Positions 15,457-23,155 of a DNA stretch of 34,821 nucleotides are shown here, one piece after another. Each line of letters begins with the position of its first letter. Position 1 is the stretch's first letter. This stretch comes from an uncultured Oscillospiraceae bacterium (GTDB taxonomy: Bacteria > Bacillota > Clostridia > Oscillospirales > Oscillospiraceae). The stretch lies in assembly GCA_944387035.1 (NCBI GenBank), contig CALXDJ010000021.1:1-34821 (forward strand), given 5' to 3'. The notes beneath the pieces were generated by a model. That model ran no database searches and was not told the origin of the DNA. It worked only from the letters and a program-made list of their open reading frames with translations. The position numbers and the translations under genes were made by a program.

Positions 15457-16413
15457 ATGAAGCGAGGCAGACGATGGGCCGCGGCGATGCTGGCGGTGTG
15501 GATGGTCCTGGCTCTGGCGGGCTGCGGAGCCTCCACCGGCGCAGCGGCGGAGGCAACGGCGTCGGTGTCCATGGCGGACTCGGCGGGCGGCTACGGAATG
15601 AGCAACGGCACCGCCATGCCGGCGGCTGTGGAGGAGACGGCGGAGACGGACGCCGGTGAGGCCGGGGACAGCGGCACCATCCAGGAACGCAAGATGATCC
15701 ACCGGGCGGAGCTGGAGCTGGAGACCACGGACTTTGACCAGGCGGTGGCAGATCTGGCGGACCTGACGGAGCGGATGGGCGGCTATTACGAGTCCAGCAC
15801 CGTGGCGGACCGGGGCAGCGACTACCGCTGGGCCAATTACACCATTCGGGTTCCGGCGGATCAGTACAGCGCCTTTTTGGACCAGGCCGGAACGCTGTGC
15901 CACGAGACGTGGCGCAACACCACTCAGGATGATGTCAGCGAGGCCTATTACGATGTCCAGGGGCGGCTGACCACCCAGCGCGTCAAGCTGGAACGGCTCC
16001 AGGCTCTGCTGGAGCAGGCGGAGAACATGGAGGACATCATCACCATCGAGTCCGCCATCTCCGAGACCCAGGAGTCCATTGACCGGCTCAGCGGCTCTTT
16101 GCAGCACTACGATTCCATGGTGGATTACGCTACCGTGCATATCAACCTCAATGAGGTCTACCAGCTCTCCACAGTGCAGCAGACGCCTGCCGGATTTGCC
16201 CAGCGGCTGGGCAATGCCTTTGCCGGCGGCTGGCGGGGCTTTTTGACAGGGATGGAGAGCCTGGTGGTGGCTCTGGCTTACGGCTGGATGTGGATTTTGC
16301 TGCTGGCGGTGATCGTGGCGGTGGTGATCCGGCTGGGACGGCGGCGGAGCTTAAAGCTGCCCGGACGGACGAAACAGGCTGACAAACCCGATGACAAACC
16401 GCCCCAAACCTGA
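15457..16413 (+). CDS. DUF4349 domain membrane-anchored lipoprotein
   Basis: The function of this family is unknown; its members sit at the cell envelope. The 318 residues begin with a lipoprotein signal (lipobox LAGC, Cys23) and an Ala/Ser/Met-rich linker. The DUF4349 domain follows from about residue 70 (IQERKMIHRAELELE, then ANYTIRVPADQYSAFL). It contains a predicted coiled coil around residues 160-215 and ends with VHINLNEVYQL. One transmembrane helix lies near residue 275, then a short basic tail. Both a lipid anchor and a C-terminal helix would tie it to the membrane. AAGGAGG precedes the ATG. The ECF-like promoter suggests induction by envelope stress (inference). Confidence 0.9.
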   Translation: MKRGRRWAAAMLAVWMVLALAGCGASTGAAAEATASVSMADSAGGYGMSNGTAMPAAVEETAETDAGEAGDSGTIQERKMIHRAELELETTDFDQAVADLADLTERMGGYYESSTVADRGSDYRWANYTIRVPADQYSAFLDQAGTLCHETWRNTTQDDVSEAYYDVQGRLTTQRVKLERLQALLEQAENMEDIITIESAISETQESIDRLSGSLQHYDSMVDYATVHINLNEVYQLSTVQQTPAGFAQRLGNAFAGGWRGFLTGMESLVVALAYGWMWILLLAVIVAVVIRLGRRRSLKLPGRTKQADKPDDKPPQT

Positions 16414-16420
16414 TAAAATA

Positions 16421-16452
16421 AAGAGGACGGGACGCCCCGTCCTCTTCATTTT
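16421..16452 (+). terminator. Terminator after the DUF4349 gene
   Basis: Arms AAGAGGACGGG / CCCGTCCTCTT (16421-16431, 16436-16446), loop ACGC, then CATTTTT. Confidence 0.8.
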
Positions 16453-16475
16453 TACAATCAAAGGAGGCCCATGGA

Positions 16476-17075
16476 ATGGAGATTACCTGGCTGGGACATG
16501 CCTGCTTTTTGCTGGAACAGGATGGATACCGGATCGTGACGGACCCCTATACCGGGGTGGAGGGCTACCCGCCTCTGGCGGTGGAGGCCTACGCCGTGTA
16601 CTGCAGCCACGGCCATTTTGACCACAATGCGGAGGCGTGCGTGCGGCTGCTGCCGCCCCGGGAAACGCCCTTTGCCGTGCGGGAGATTCCCTGCTTTCAT
16701 GACGACCAGCACGGCGCCCTCCGGGGGCCCAATCTGATCCGGGTGTTCACCGCCGGCGGGGTGTCGGTTGCCCACCTGGGAGATCTGGGCCATGCGCTGA
16801 CGCCGGAGCTGCTGGAGAAAATCGGAACGGTGGACGGCGTGCTGGTGCCGGTGGGCGGCGTGTACACCGTGGACGCCCAGGGTGCCAAGGCCGCCTGTGA
16901 CGCCATCGGCCCCCGGTTTGTGGTGCCCATGCACTACCGCCACGCGCCCTATGGACTGCCCAATGTGGCGGGAGTGGAGCCGTTTTTGGCCCTGTGGCCG
17001 TCGGTCCACCGCCTGAGCGGCCGGAGCTTTGCCGTGACGCCCCAGACCCAGGGCGTGGTGGTGCCCACGTTCTAA
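16476..17075 (+). CDS. Metallo-beta-lactamase-fold hydrolase
   Basis: This 199-residue protein has the MBL-fold metal motif CSHGHFDHN (H-x-H-x-D-H), an early Asp in TDPYTGVEG, a later VAHLGDLGH and VPMHYRH, the set expected for a dinuclear zinc or iron centre. It resembles the small UPF0173-like cytosolic hydrolases; the substrate is unknown. The ATG at 16476 has AAAGGAGG at good spacing; an ATG at 16471 is out of frame. Only a terminator separates it from the DUF4349 gene, so partial read-through may express it. Confidence 0.88.
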   Translation: MEITWLGHACFLLEQDGYRIVTDPYTGVEGYPPLAVEAYAVYCSHGHFDHNAEACVRLLPPRETPFAVREIPCFHDDQHGALRGPNLIRVFTAGGVSVAHLGDLGHALTPELLEKIGTVDGVLVPVGGVYTVDAQGAKAACDAIGPRFVVPMHYRHAPYGLPNVAGVEPFLALWPSVHRLSGRSFAVTPQTQGVVVPTF

Positions 17076-17128
17076 GATACGCCCCGGCGGGAAGTTCCGC
17101 ACCAAATCTCATGATACCGGACGGCAGA

Positions 17129-17160
17129 AAGCCCCCGGGTCCATCCGGACCCGGGGGCTT
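17129..17160. terminator. Terminator between the MBL gene and the rlmA operon
   Basis: Perfect 14-bp arms AAGCCCCCGGGTCC / GGACCCGGGGGCTT (17129-17142, 17147-17160) with loop ATCC. The T tails on both sides are short, but the stem is very strong. Confidence 0.75.
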
Positions 17161-17189
17161 GGTATTTGCGTTTGCGCAATGCCTGGAGG

Positions 17190-18011
17190 TCACACCCGCC
17201 GGAAGATGTGGATGCGGAAGGAGATCCGGGTGGTGAGGGTCTCCAGAGCGGCCAGGCGGGCGGCGCCCTCCCGGGGCGTTTTCCAGTAGTAGGGCGTCAT
17301 CTGGAACAGGGCCTGGATGTCCGCCTGACTGGGCAGGGTGATGGTGTCCTCCACCGGGACGATGGCCTCGTAGGCAAAGCCCTCATAGGGCGTCTCCTTC
17401 TCCTCGTTGGCATAGGGCTGGTCGTAGAGGACCTCCTTGAGCTGCCAGAGGTGGTCTGCCGCCGGGACTACGTACAGGAATGCGCCGCCGGGGCGCACCA
17501 CCCGGCGAAACTCCTCCAGGGCCAGGGGAGAAAAGCAGTCCAGCAGCACATCCGCCGCACCGTCCGACAGAGGCAGATGGAAGGAGGAGGCCACAGCAAA
17601 TTCCACGCCCTTTTCCCGCCGGGCGGCGTAGCGGAGGATGGCCTTGGAGATGTCGGCGCCCGCCATGCGGGGCCGCCGGCCCGCCGCCGTCAGGGCCTGA
17701 TAGATCCCGGCGGTGTAGTAGCCCTCCCCGCAGCCGGCGTCCAGAATGGCCGACTCGGGGCCGGAACGGGCCAAAATCTCATTACAAAGGGTATTCAACA
17801 GGGGGGCATAATACCCTTTGGAGAGGAATTCCCGCCGGGCGGCGGCCATGCCCTTGTCGTCGCCGGGGGCAGCGGAGTGCTTTTGATTGGGGGGCAGCAG
17901 GTAGGTGTAGCCCTCCCGGGCGATGTCGAAGCTGTGCCGGTTGGGACAGCGGTAGACGTGTTCTTCCCGGGTCAGAGGTTCACCGCAGACGGGGCAGCAG
18001 AACAGGCTCAT
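17190..18011 (-). CDS. rlmA: RlmA-type 23S rRNA (guanine-N1) methyltransferase
   Basis: This is a 273-residue SAM-dependent methyltransferase of the RlmA family, which methylates a guanine in 23S rRNA (G745 or G748 type). The N-terminal zinc finger is Cys6-x2-Cys9 and Cys22-x3-His26. The SAM motif is AILDAGCGEGYYTAG, followed by GADISKAILRYAARR and the FSPL segment. In some Gram-positive bacteria such enzymes (TlrB) give tylosin resistance, so RlmA(I) versus RlmA(II) cannot be settled here. Its ATG overlaps the stop of the MATE gene by 4 bases (ATGA), showing translational coupling. Confidence 0.88.
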   Translation of the reverse strand: MSLFCCPVCGEPLTREEHVYRCPNRHSFDIAREGYTYLLPPNQKHSAAPGDDKGMAAARREFLSKGYYAPLLNTLCNEILARSGPESAILDAGCGEGYYTAGIYQALTAAGRRPRMAGADISKAILRYAARREKGVEFAVASSFHLPLSDGAADVLLDCFSPLALEEFRRVVRPGGAFLYVVPAADHLWQLKEVLYDQPYANEEKETPYEGFAYEAIVPVEDTITLPSQADIQALFQMTPYYWKTPREGAARLAALETLTTRISFRIHIFRRV

Positions 18012-19396
18012 GACGCATCCCTCCGGGTGACATCGTTGATCCACTTGCGGCTGCGCAGGCGGTGGATGCCCCAGGGCATCTTGCACAGGTTTTCCGAGTA
18101 GATGCCCAGACACACCACCGGCAGCGGCGCGTCGAACACCAGCGCCGCCAGGGCGGATACCGGCACGGCCACGCCCCACAGGGGGGTCAAGTCGATGACC
18201 GTGGCCATCCGCACATCGCCGCCGGCCCGGAGCACGCCGGTGATGTTGGAGATATCAAAGGACTTGAGGGGCAGCAGGATCAGATACACCACGCACAGCA
18301 TCACCGCCGCCCGGGTAGCCAGGGGGGAGAGGCTGAAGAGGGGATAGAGGTAGGGGATGAACAGCGTGGGCAGCGCCACTGCCAGCAATCCCGCCAGAAT
18401 GAGTCCCAGCAGGAACGAGACGATGAGCAGACACCAGCTCAGATCGTACACCCGGTCCCGGGAGGCGCCCTCTCCGATGGATTTGCCCAGGATCACCGCC
18501 GTGGCGCCGGCCAGGCCGAAGCAGGAGACGGTGGTGAACTTGTCGACATTGCCCATGATGGTATAGGCGGCCAGCATGTCGGCGCTGTCGGCCATGTGGC
18601 CCAGGATGGCGGTCATGACAGTGGTGCCCAGGCCCCAGAGGGTTTCGTTGAGGAGCACCGGGGTGGCGTAGCGGATGAAGCTGCGGGCCGTGTCCCGGCC
18701 GGGGCGCAGGAACTGCCGGGGCATCAGGGGAACCCGGCGGCTGAAGAGGACATACAGGACCACCAGCAAAAACTCCGCGATCCGGGAAATCAGCGTGGCC
18801 ACGGCGGCGCCGGTGATGCCCAGGGCCGGGGCGCCGAAGTTTCCGAAGATCAGGCAGTAGTTCAAAAAGGTGTTGAGCAGCATGGAGCAGGCGAAGACCT
18901 TCATGCCCAGGGAGGGATTTTCCGCGCTGCGCTGCATGCTGACATAGACGCTGCTCACGGCGTTGAAGATGTAGGAGATGCCCACGATCTTGAGATACGG
19001 CGCGCCCATCTCAATGAGGATGGAGTTGTTGGTGACCAGGGAGAGCACCTGGGTGGGGAAAGTGAAGAGGATCAGGGCCGCCAGGGCGGTGATGCACACG
19101 CCGGTGTAGGCGGCGAAGCCCATGCAGCGGTTGATGGCCTCGATGTCCTGTTTGCCCCAGTACTGGCTGACCAGGATGGTCAGACCGCTCATCAATCCGA
19201 AGATGATGACCTGGATCAAAAAGATGGGGGCGTTGGCCGCCGTGACGGCGGAGAGCTCATAGTCGCCCAGCAGGCCCACCATGAAGGTGTCCACAAAGCC
19301 CAGGGAAGTGGTGATGAGATTTTGCAGGATCAGCGGCAGGGCCAGCAGGAAAAGCCGCTTGTAAAAGCCGGGTTCCCGGCGCAGATAGTGCAGCAT
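18008..19396 (-). CDS. MATE family efflux transporter
   Basis: This 462-residue membrane protein has about 12 hydrophobic segments and the MATE/NorM internal duplication. Family segments include LALPLILQNLITTSLGFVDTFMVG at the start of the first half and FIRYATPVLLNETLWGLGTTVMTAILGHM at the start of the second. Such pumps export drugs or metabolites using Na+ or H+ gradients. The start is ATG 19396 (GTGAGG 5-6 bases upstream). A far longer open frame continues upstream, but it only reads the antisense of neighbouring genes. It lies in one operon with the cysteine desulfurase (44-base gap) and rlmA (4-base overlap). Confidence 0.94.
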   Translation of the reverse strand: MLHYLRREPGFYKRLFLLALPLILQNLITTSLGFVDTFMVGLLGDYELSAVTAANAPIFLIQVIIFGLMSGLTILVSQYWGKQDIEAINRCMGFAAYTGVCITALAALILFTFPTQVLSLVTNNSILIEMGAPYLKIVGISYIFNAVSSVYVSMQRSAENPSLGMKVFACSMLLNTFLNYCLIFGNFGAPALGITGAAVATLISRIAEFLLVVLYVLFSRRVPLMPRQFLRPGRDTARSFIRYATPVLLNETLWGLGTTVMTAILGHMADSADMLAAYTIMGNVDKFTTVSCFGLAGATAVILGKSIGEGASRDRVYDLSWCLLIVSFLLGLILAGLLAVALPTLFIPYLYPLFSLSPLATRAAVMLCVVYLILLPLKSFDISNITGVLRAGGDVRMATVIDLTPLWGVAVPVSALAALVFDAPLPVVCLGIYSENLCKMPWGIHRLRSRKWINDVTRRDAS

Positions 19397-19440
19397 ACAT
19401 ACCTCACTTGGGTGGATTTGAGAATGTGCCGGCTGCCCGC

Positions 19441-20571
19441 TTACAGCATGGGCATCCGGGTGTCGTGATGGCGCCGCAGGGCCGCGGCGCACTGGTCGAT
19501 GTCGTCCCGTGTGGTCTCCGGGCCGAAGCTCAGGCGGATGACGCCGCCGGAGACCCGCTTGGCAAGCTTCAAAGCCGCCACTACGTGGCTGGGCTTGCCC
19601 TGGTGGCAGGCGGAGCCTGCCGAGATGCAGATGCCCTGGGCGCCCAGGTCGTTGACGATGTTCTGGCTGGGCCAGCCCGCCAGGGACAGCGCCAGGATAT
19701 GGGGCGCGCCGCCGCCGAGAATCTGGACGTCGGGAATGGCGGAGAGCTGCTCCACGGCATAGTCCCGCAGGGATGCCATGCGGGCGAGGGTTTCCTCCAG
19801 ACCGGAAAGGCGCAGCTCCACGGCCTTGGCAAACCCGGCGATCTGGGCCGTGGCCTCCGTGCCGGAGCGCAGGCCGTCCTCCTGGCCGCCGCCGGGGAGC
19901 AGGGGCCGGGGATTGCGGACCCGGGGACCCACATACAGCGCGCCGATGCCCTTGGGGCCGCCGATCTTGTGGGCGGAAACGCTGACAAAGTCCGCGCCCA
20001 GGGTCCGGGCGGCAAAGGGAACCTCCAAAAAGCCCTGGACGGCGTCGGTGTGCAGCAGGGTCTTGGGGTTTTTGGCTGCCAGGCCCCGGGCGATTTCGGC
20101 GATGGGGAAGACGTTGCCCAGCTCGTTGTTGACCATCATGATGCTGACCAGGGCGGTGTCCGGCCGCACGGCGTCCAGCACCGCCTGGGCGGAGAGATTG
20201 CCCTGGGCGTCGGGGGTGAGATACGTCACCTCGCAGCCGTCCTGCTGGGCCCAGCGGCAGGCCTCCAGCACGGCGCTGTGCTCCACGGCGGTGGTGACGA
20301 TGTGGCGGCCCAGATGGCGGTTTTGCCACAGAGCGGCCCGGACGGCCCAGTTGTCGCACTCGGTTCCGCAGGAGGTGAAGAACAGCGCCTTGGGATCGCA
20401 GCCCAGGGCACCGGCGATGGTCCGGCGCCAGGCGGCCAACTGCTTTTTCATCTCCAGGCCCATGGGATACTGGGCGCTGGGATTGGCGAATTGCTCGGTC
20501 AAAACGGCGTACATGGCATCCGCCACCGCCCGGGGCACCGGGGTGGTGGCGGCGTGGTCCAGATAGATCAT
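19441..20571 (-). CDS. Cysteine desulfurase family protein (NifS/IscS-like)
   Basis: This PLP enzyme takes sulfur from cysteine as a persulfide for Fe-S clusters or tRNA thiolation. The 376-residue protein begins MIYLDHAATTPVP. It has the PLP lysine Lys202 in SVSAHKIGGPKG and the catalytic Cys322 in SAGSACHQG. The short loop around the cysteine, without the long IscS insertion, is typical of the NifS-like group. AAAAGGAG supports the ATG at 20571; upstream in-frame starts lack a site. It is divergent from mtaB, a sulfur-inserting tRNA enzyme, which may be functionally meaningful. No iscU or thiI is adjacent. Confidence 0.93.
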   Translation of the reverse strand: MIYLDHAATTPVPRAVADAMYAVLTEQFANPSAQYPMGLEMKKQLAAWRRTIAGALGCDPKALFFTSCGTECDNWAVRAALWQNRHLGRHIVTTAVEHSAVLEACRWAQQDGCEVTYLTPDAQGNLSAQAVLDAVRPDTALVSIMMVNNELGNVFPIAEIARGLAAKNPKTLLHTDAVQGFLEVPFAARTLGADFVSVSAHKIGGPKGIGALYVGPRVRNPRPLLPGGGQEDGLRSGTEATAQIAGFAKAVELRLSGLEETLARMASLRDYAVEQLSAIPDVQILGGGAPHILALSLAGWPSQNIVNDLGAQGICISAGSACHQGKPSHVVAALKLAKRVSGGVIRLSFGPETTRDDIDQCAAALRRHHDTRMPML

Positions 20572-20594
20572 GGTAAGACTCCTTTTCTTGGGGG

Positions 20595-20623
20595 TTGCCC
20601 AACGGCACATTTCCAAGTATAAT
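20595..20623 (+). promoter_or_regulatory. Promoter of mtaB-yfbR
   Basis: TTGCCC (20595-20600), a 17-base spacer and TATAAT (20618-20623). Confidence 0.75.
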
Positions 20624-20638
20624 CAGGAAAGCCAGACT

Positions 20639-20667
20639 ATTATATAGAGAATTTGCGAAAAGCGCAA
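20639..20667 (-). promoter_or_regulatory. Promoter of the cysteine desulfurase-MATE-rlmA operon
   Basis: Minus strand TTGCGC (20667-20662), a 17-base spacer and TATAAT (20644-20639). It is interleaved with the divergent mtaB promoter: each transcript starts by running through the other's promoter region. Confidence 0.75.
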
Positions 20668-20677
20668 GGAGTAACCC

Positions 20678-21967
20678 ATGAAAGTTGCCATTTACACCCT
20701 GGGGTGCAAAGTGAATCAATACGAGACCCAGGCCATGGAGCAGACGCTCCGGGCCCGGGGCCATGAGGTGGTGCCCTTTTCCCAGGAGGCGGACGCCTAT
20801 GTGGTCAATACCTGCTCGGTGACGGCGGTGAGCGATCAGAAGTCCCGGCAGGTGATCCACCGGGTGAAAAAGCAGCATCCCGACGCGGTGGTGGCGGTGT
20901 GCGGATGCTATTCCCAGACCCATGCCGACGATGTCCGGGCTCTGGGCGTGGATCTGCTCTCCGGCACCGGGGACCGGCAGGGCTTTTTGGACCTGCTGGA
21001 GGAGGCCGTGGTCCAGCGCCGGCCCATCGAGGCCCTGGACCGCTCCTTTGACCGGCGGATCTTCGAGGTGCTGCCCGCCGGCGGCATGACGGAGCGGACG
21101 CGGGCCATGCTGAAGGTGGAGGACGGGTGCGTGAACTTCTGCACCTACTGCATCATCCCCTACGCCCGGGGACCGGTGCGCTCTCTGCCGCTGGAGACGG
21201 CGGTGGAGCAGACCGCCCAGCTGTGCCGGGAGGGGTATCGGGAGATCGTGCTCACCGGCATTGAGATCTCCTCCTGGGGCCGGGACCTCAAGACCGGCGA
21301 GAGCCTCATCGACCTGATGGAGGCGGTGTGCCGGGCGGCCGGTCCGGTGCGGATCCGGCTGGGCAGCCTGGAGCCCCGGACCATCACGGAGGACTTCTGC
21401 CGCCGGGCTGCGGCGCTTCCCAACCTGTGCCCGCAGTTCCATCTCTCGCTGCAAAGCGGCTGCGACGAGACCCTCCGGCGGATGAACCGCAAGTACGATA
21501 CCGCCCGATATGTGCAATCTGTTGAACTTTTAAATCAATATTTTGAACATCCGGCCATTACCACGGACCTCATCACCGGATTTCCCGAGGAGACGGAGGA
21601 GGAGTTTTCCAAGACGCTTTCCTTCCTGGAGCGGTGCGGATTTGCCCAGATGCACATCTTCCCCTACTCCATCCGGCCGGGCACTCCGGCGGCGGATATG
21701 CCCCAGGTGCCCAAGGCGGTGAAGGAGGAGCGGGCCCACCGGGCCGCCCAGGTGGCCGCCGGACTGCACCGGAAGTATCTGGAGGGCTGCGTGGGCCGGA
21801 CGTATCCGGTGCTCTTCGAGCAGCCCCGGGACGGCCGCTACTTCGGCCACGCCCCCAACTACATGGAGGTTCTGGTGGACGGAGCGGATCTGCACAATCA
21901 GGTGCGCCGCGTGACCATCACCGGTACGGACGGCGAGGTGCTGCTTGGCACCCTGGCGGAGGCGTGA
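20678..21967 (+). CDS. mtaB: tRNA t6A37 methylthiotransferase MtaB
   Basis: MtaB is a radical-SAM enzyme that adds a methylthio group to t6A37 of ANN-decoding tRNAs. The N-terminal MTTase domain has its three cluster cysteines in LGCKVNQYE, NTCSVTAV and CGCYSQ. The radical-SAM cluster is CVNFCTYCIIPYARG (C-x3-C-x2-C), about residue 150, and a TRAM-like domain closes the 429-residue protein. The MKVAIYTLGCKVNQYE opening marks MtaB rather than MiaB or RimO. GCAAGGAG precedes the ATG. The yfbR-like gene starts 1 base after its stop. Confidence 0.95.
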   Translation: MKVAIYTLGCKVNQYETQAMEQTLRARGHEVVPFSQEADAYVVNTCSVTAVSDQKSRQVIHRVKKQHPDAVVAVCGCYSQTHADDVRALGVDLLSGTGDRQGFLDLLEEAVVQRRPIEALDRSFDRRIFEVLPAGGMTERTRAMLKVEDGCVNFCTYCIIPYARGPVRSLPLETAVEQTAQLCREGYREIVLTGIEISSWGRDLKTGESLIDLMEAVCRAAGPVRIRLGSLEPRTITEDFCRRAAALPNLCPQFHLSLQSGCDETLRRMNRKYDTARYVQSVELLNQYFEHPAITTDLITGFPEETEEEFSKTLSFLERCGFAQMHIFPYSIRPGTPAADMPQVPKAVKEERAHRAAQVAAGLHRKYLEGCVGRTYPVLFEQPRDGRYFGHAPNYMEVLVDGADLHNQVRRVTITGTDGEVLLGTLAEA

Positions 21968-21968
21968 G

Positions 21969-22544
21969 ATGAGAAGTCACTTTTTTGCCTATATCGCCCG
22001 GATGCGGTTCATCCAGCGCTGGGCGCTCATGCGCAACACCGCTTCGGAAAATGTGCAGGAGCACAGCCATCAGGTGGCGGTGCTGGCCCACGCCCTGGCC
22101 GTGATCCGCAACCGGTTCTTCGGCGGGACCGTGGACCCGGGGACGGTGGCCGTGGCGGCGCTGTACCACGACGCCAGCGAGATCCTCACCGGGGATATGC
22201 CCACCCCCATCAAGTACTACAATCCTGCCATCCGGGATGCGTACAAGGACGTGGAGGCCCTGGCGGAGCGCAAGCTCACGGAGATGCTGCCCCCGGCGCT
22301 GCAGGAGGACTACCGTTCCATCCTCACCATCCAGGACCCGGAGGTGGCGGCACTGGTGAAGGCGGCGGACAAGCTCTCGGCGTATATCAAGTGCCTGGAG
22401 GAGCTCAAGGCCGGGAACAACGAGTTCCGGGAGGCTGCTGCCCAGACCCGCCAGGCCCTGGAGGGCTACGGCCTGCCGGAGGTGGACTACTTCCTGAAGA
22501 CGTTTCTGGAGAGCTTCTCCCTCTCTCTGGACGAGCTGAAATAA
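21969..22544 (+). CDS. yfbR: YfbR-like HD-domain 5'-deoxynucleotidase
   Basis: YfbR removes phosphate from deoxyribonucleoside 5'-monophosphates and helps balance dNTP pools. The 191-residue protein has the HD-superfamily metal motifs EHSHQVAVLAHAL and YHDASEILTGDMPTPIKYYN, the latter very typical of YfbR. A later KAADKLSAYIKCLEE supplies the last metal aspartate. The ATG at 21969 has GGAGG inside the end of mtaB; the in-frame ATG at 21945 lies within mtaB and has no site. It is co-transcribed with mtaB. Confidence 0.93.
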   Translation: MRSHFFAYIARMRFIQRWALMRNTASENVQEHSHQVAVLAHALAVIRNRFFGGTVDPGTVAVAALYHDASEILTGDMPTPIKYYNPAIRDAYKDVEALAERKLTEMLPPALQEDYRSILTIQDPEVAALVKAADKLSAYIKCLEELKAGNNEFREAAAQTRQALEGYGLPEVDYFLKTFLESFSLSLDELK

Positions 22545-22546
22545 AC

Positions 22547-22574
22547 AACGCGGCAGCCTATGGGCTGCCGCGTT
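22547..22574. terminator. Bidirectional terminator
   Basis: Perfect 12-bp arms AACGCGGCAGCC / GGCTGCCGCGTT (22547-22558, 22563-22574), loop TATG, followed by TT on the plus strand. It serves yfbR and the convergent membrane-protein gene. Confidence 0.8.
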
Positions 22575-22586
22575 TTCATATGATTC

Positions 22587-23060
22587 TTATAGGGACCGTT
22601 TTCCGAAGGGAACAAAGAGAAACGGCGCCAGACACGCCGCCAGAGCCGAGACGGGAAGATGTCCGGTGAGGTGGTACAGGGCGGAGGTGGGGGCAGCGGT
22701 CCAGTTCTGGATCAGCGCTACCGGAAACAGGAGGGGAAGGAGCAGATCCGGCGCCAGCAGCTGGATGAGGCACAGCACCAAATCGATTCCGGCGAAGATG
22801 GCGGCGGAGACGGCGATTTCCCGCCGGGTCATGGACCGGAAGACCAGCAGCCCGCCTGCCAGCAGCACCAGCACGAACAAAGCGCCATTGAGGAGGGCCG
22901 AGCGCAGGGGGTCAGCGGAGAGTACCGGGGTTCCGTCTGGTCCAGGCGTCTCCACAACGATGAAGAATCTGCCCAGGTAAACCGTGAGGTAAAAGCTGAC
23001 GGCGCTGGCAACGGCGCAGAACACCGGGACCCTCCACAGGGTTTGAGGCCGAATGGTCAT
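22587..23060 (-). CDS. Small four-helix membrane protein, unknown function
   Basis: I do not recognise this 157-residue protein. It has about four hydrophobic segments (around residues 10-32, 55-75, 80-110 and 135-152), with a polar loop of about 20 residues after the first (VETPGPDGTPVLSADPL). The C-terminus is basic (PFGKRSL). AGGAGG lies 8 bases before the ATG at 23060; GTG at 23063 is an alternative. It has its own promoter and terminator, so it is a one-gene unit. Nothing in the surroundings points to a function. Confidence 0.75.
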   Translation of the reverse strand: MTIRPQTLWRVPVFCAVASAVSFYLTVYLGRFFIVVETPGPDGTPVLSADPLRSALLNGALFVLVLLAGGLLVFRSMTRREIAVSAAIFAGIDLVLCLIQLLAPDLLLPLLFPVALIQNWTAAPTSALYHLTGHLPVSALAACLAPFLFVPFGKRSL

Positions 23061-23110
23061 CACGCATTCCTCCTTTAATATGGGGGACCGCAGAAATTCC
23101 CCTTTTTTTC

Positions 23111-23139
23111 AGTATAGCAGAAAGACGCCATCCCGGCAA
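23111..23139 (-). promoter_or_regulatory. Promoter of the small membrane protein gene
   Basis: Minus strand TTGCCG (23139-23134), a 17-base spacer and TATACT (23116-23111). The -35 lies inside the recG terminator hairpin. Confidence 0.7.
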
Positions 23140-23153
23140 GCGGCCGGGATGGC
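23127..23153 (-). terminator. Terminator of recG
   Basis: Perfect 11-bp arms GCCATCCCGGC / GCCGGGATGGC (23127-23137, 23143-23153), followed on the minus strand by GTCTTTCT. The T tail is weak. Confidence 0.65.
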
Positions 23154-23155
23154 AT

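Noticed and set aside
19397-21517. Upstream part of a 1169-codon minus-strand frame ending in the MATE gene
   Set aside because: Only the last 462 codons encode the transporter. The rest is antisense to mtaB and out of frame with the cysteine desulfurase gene.
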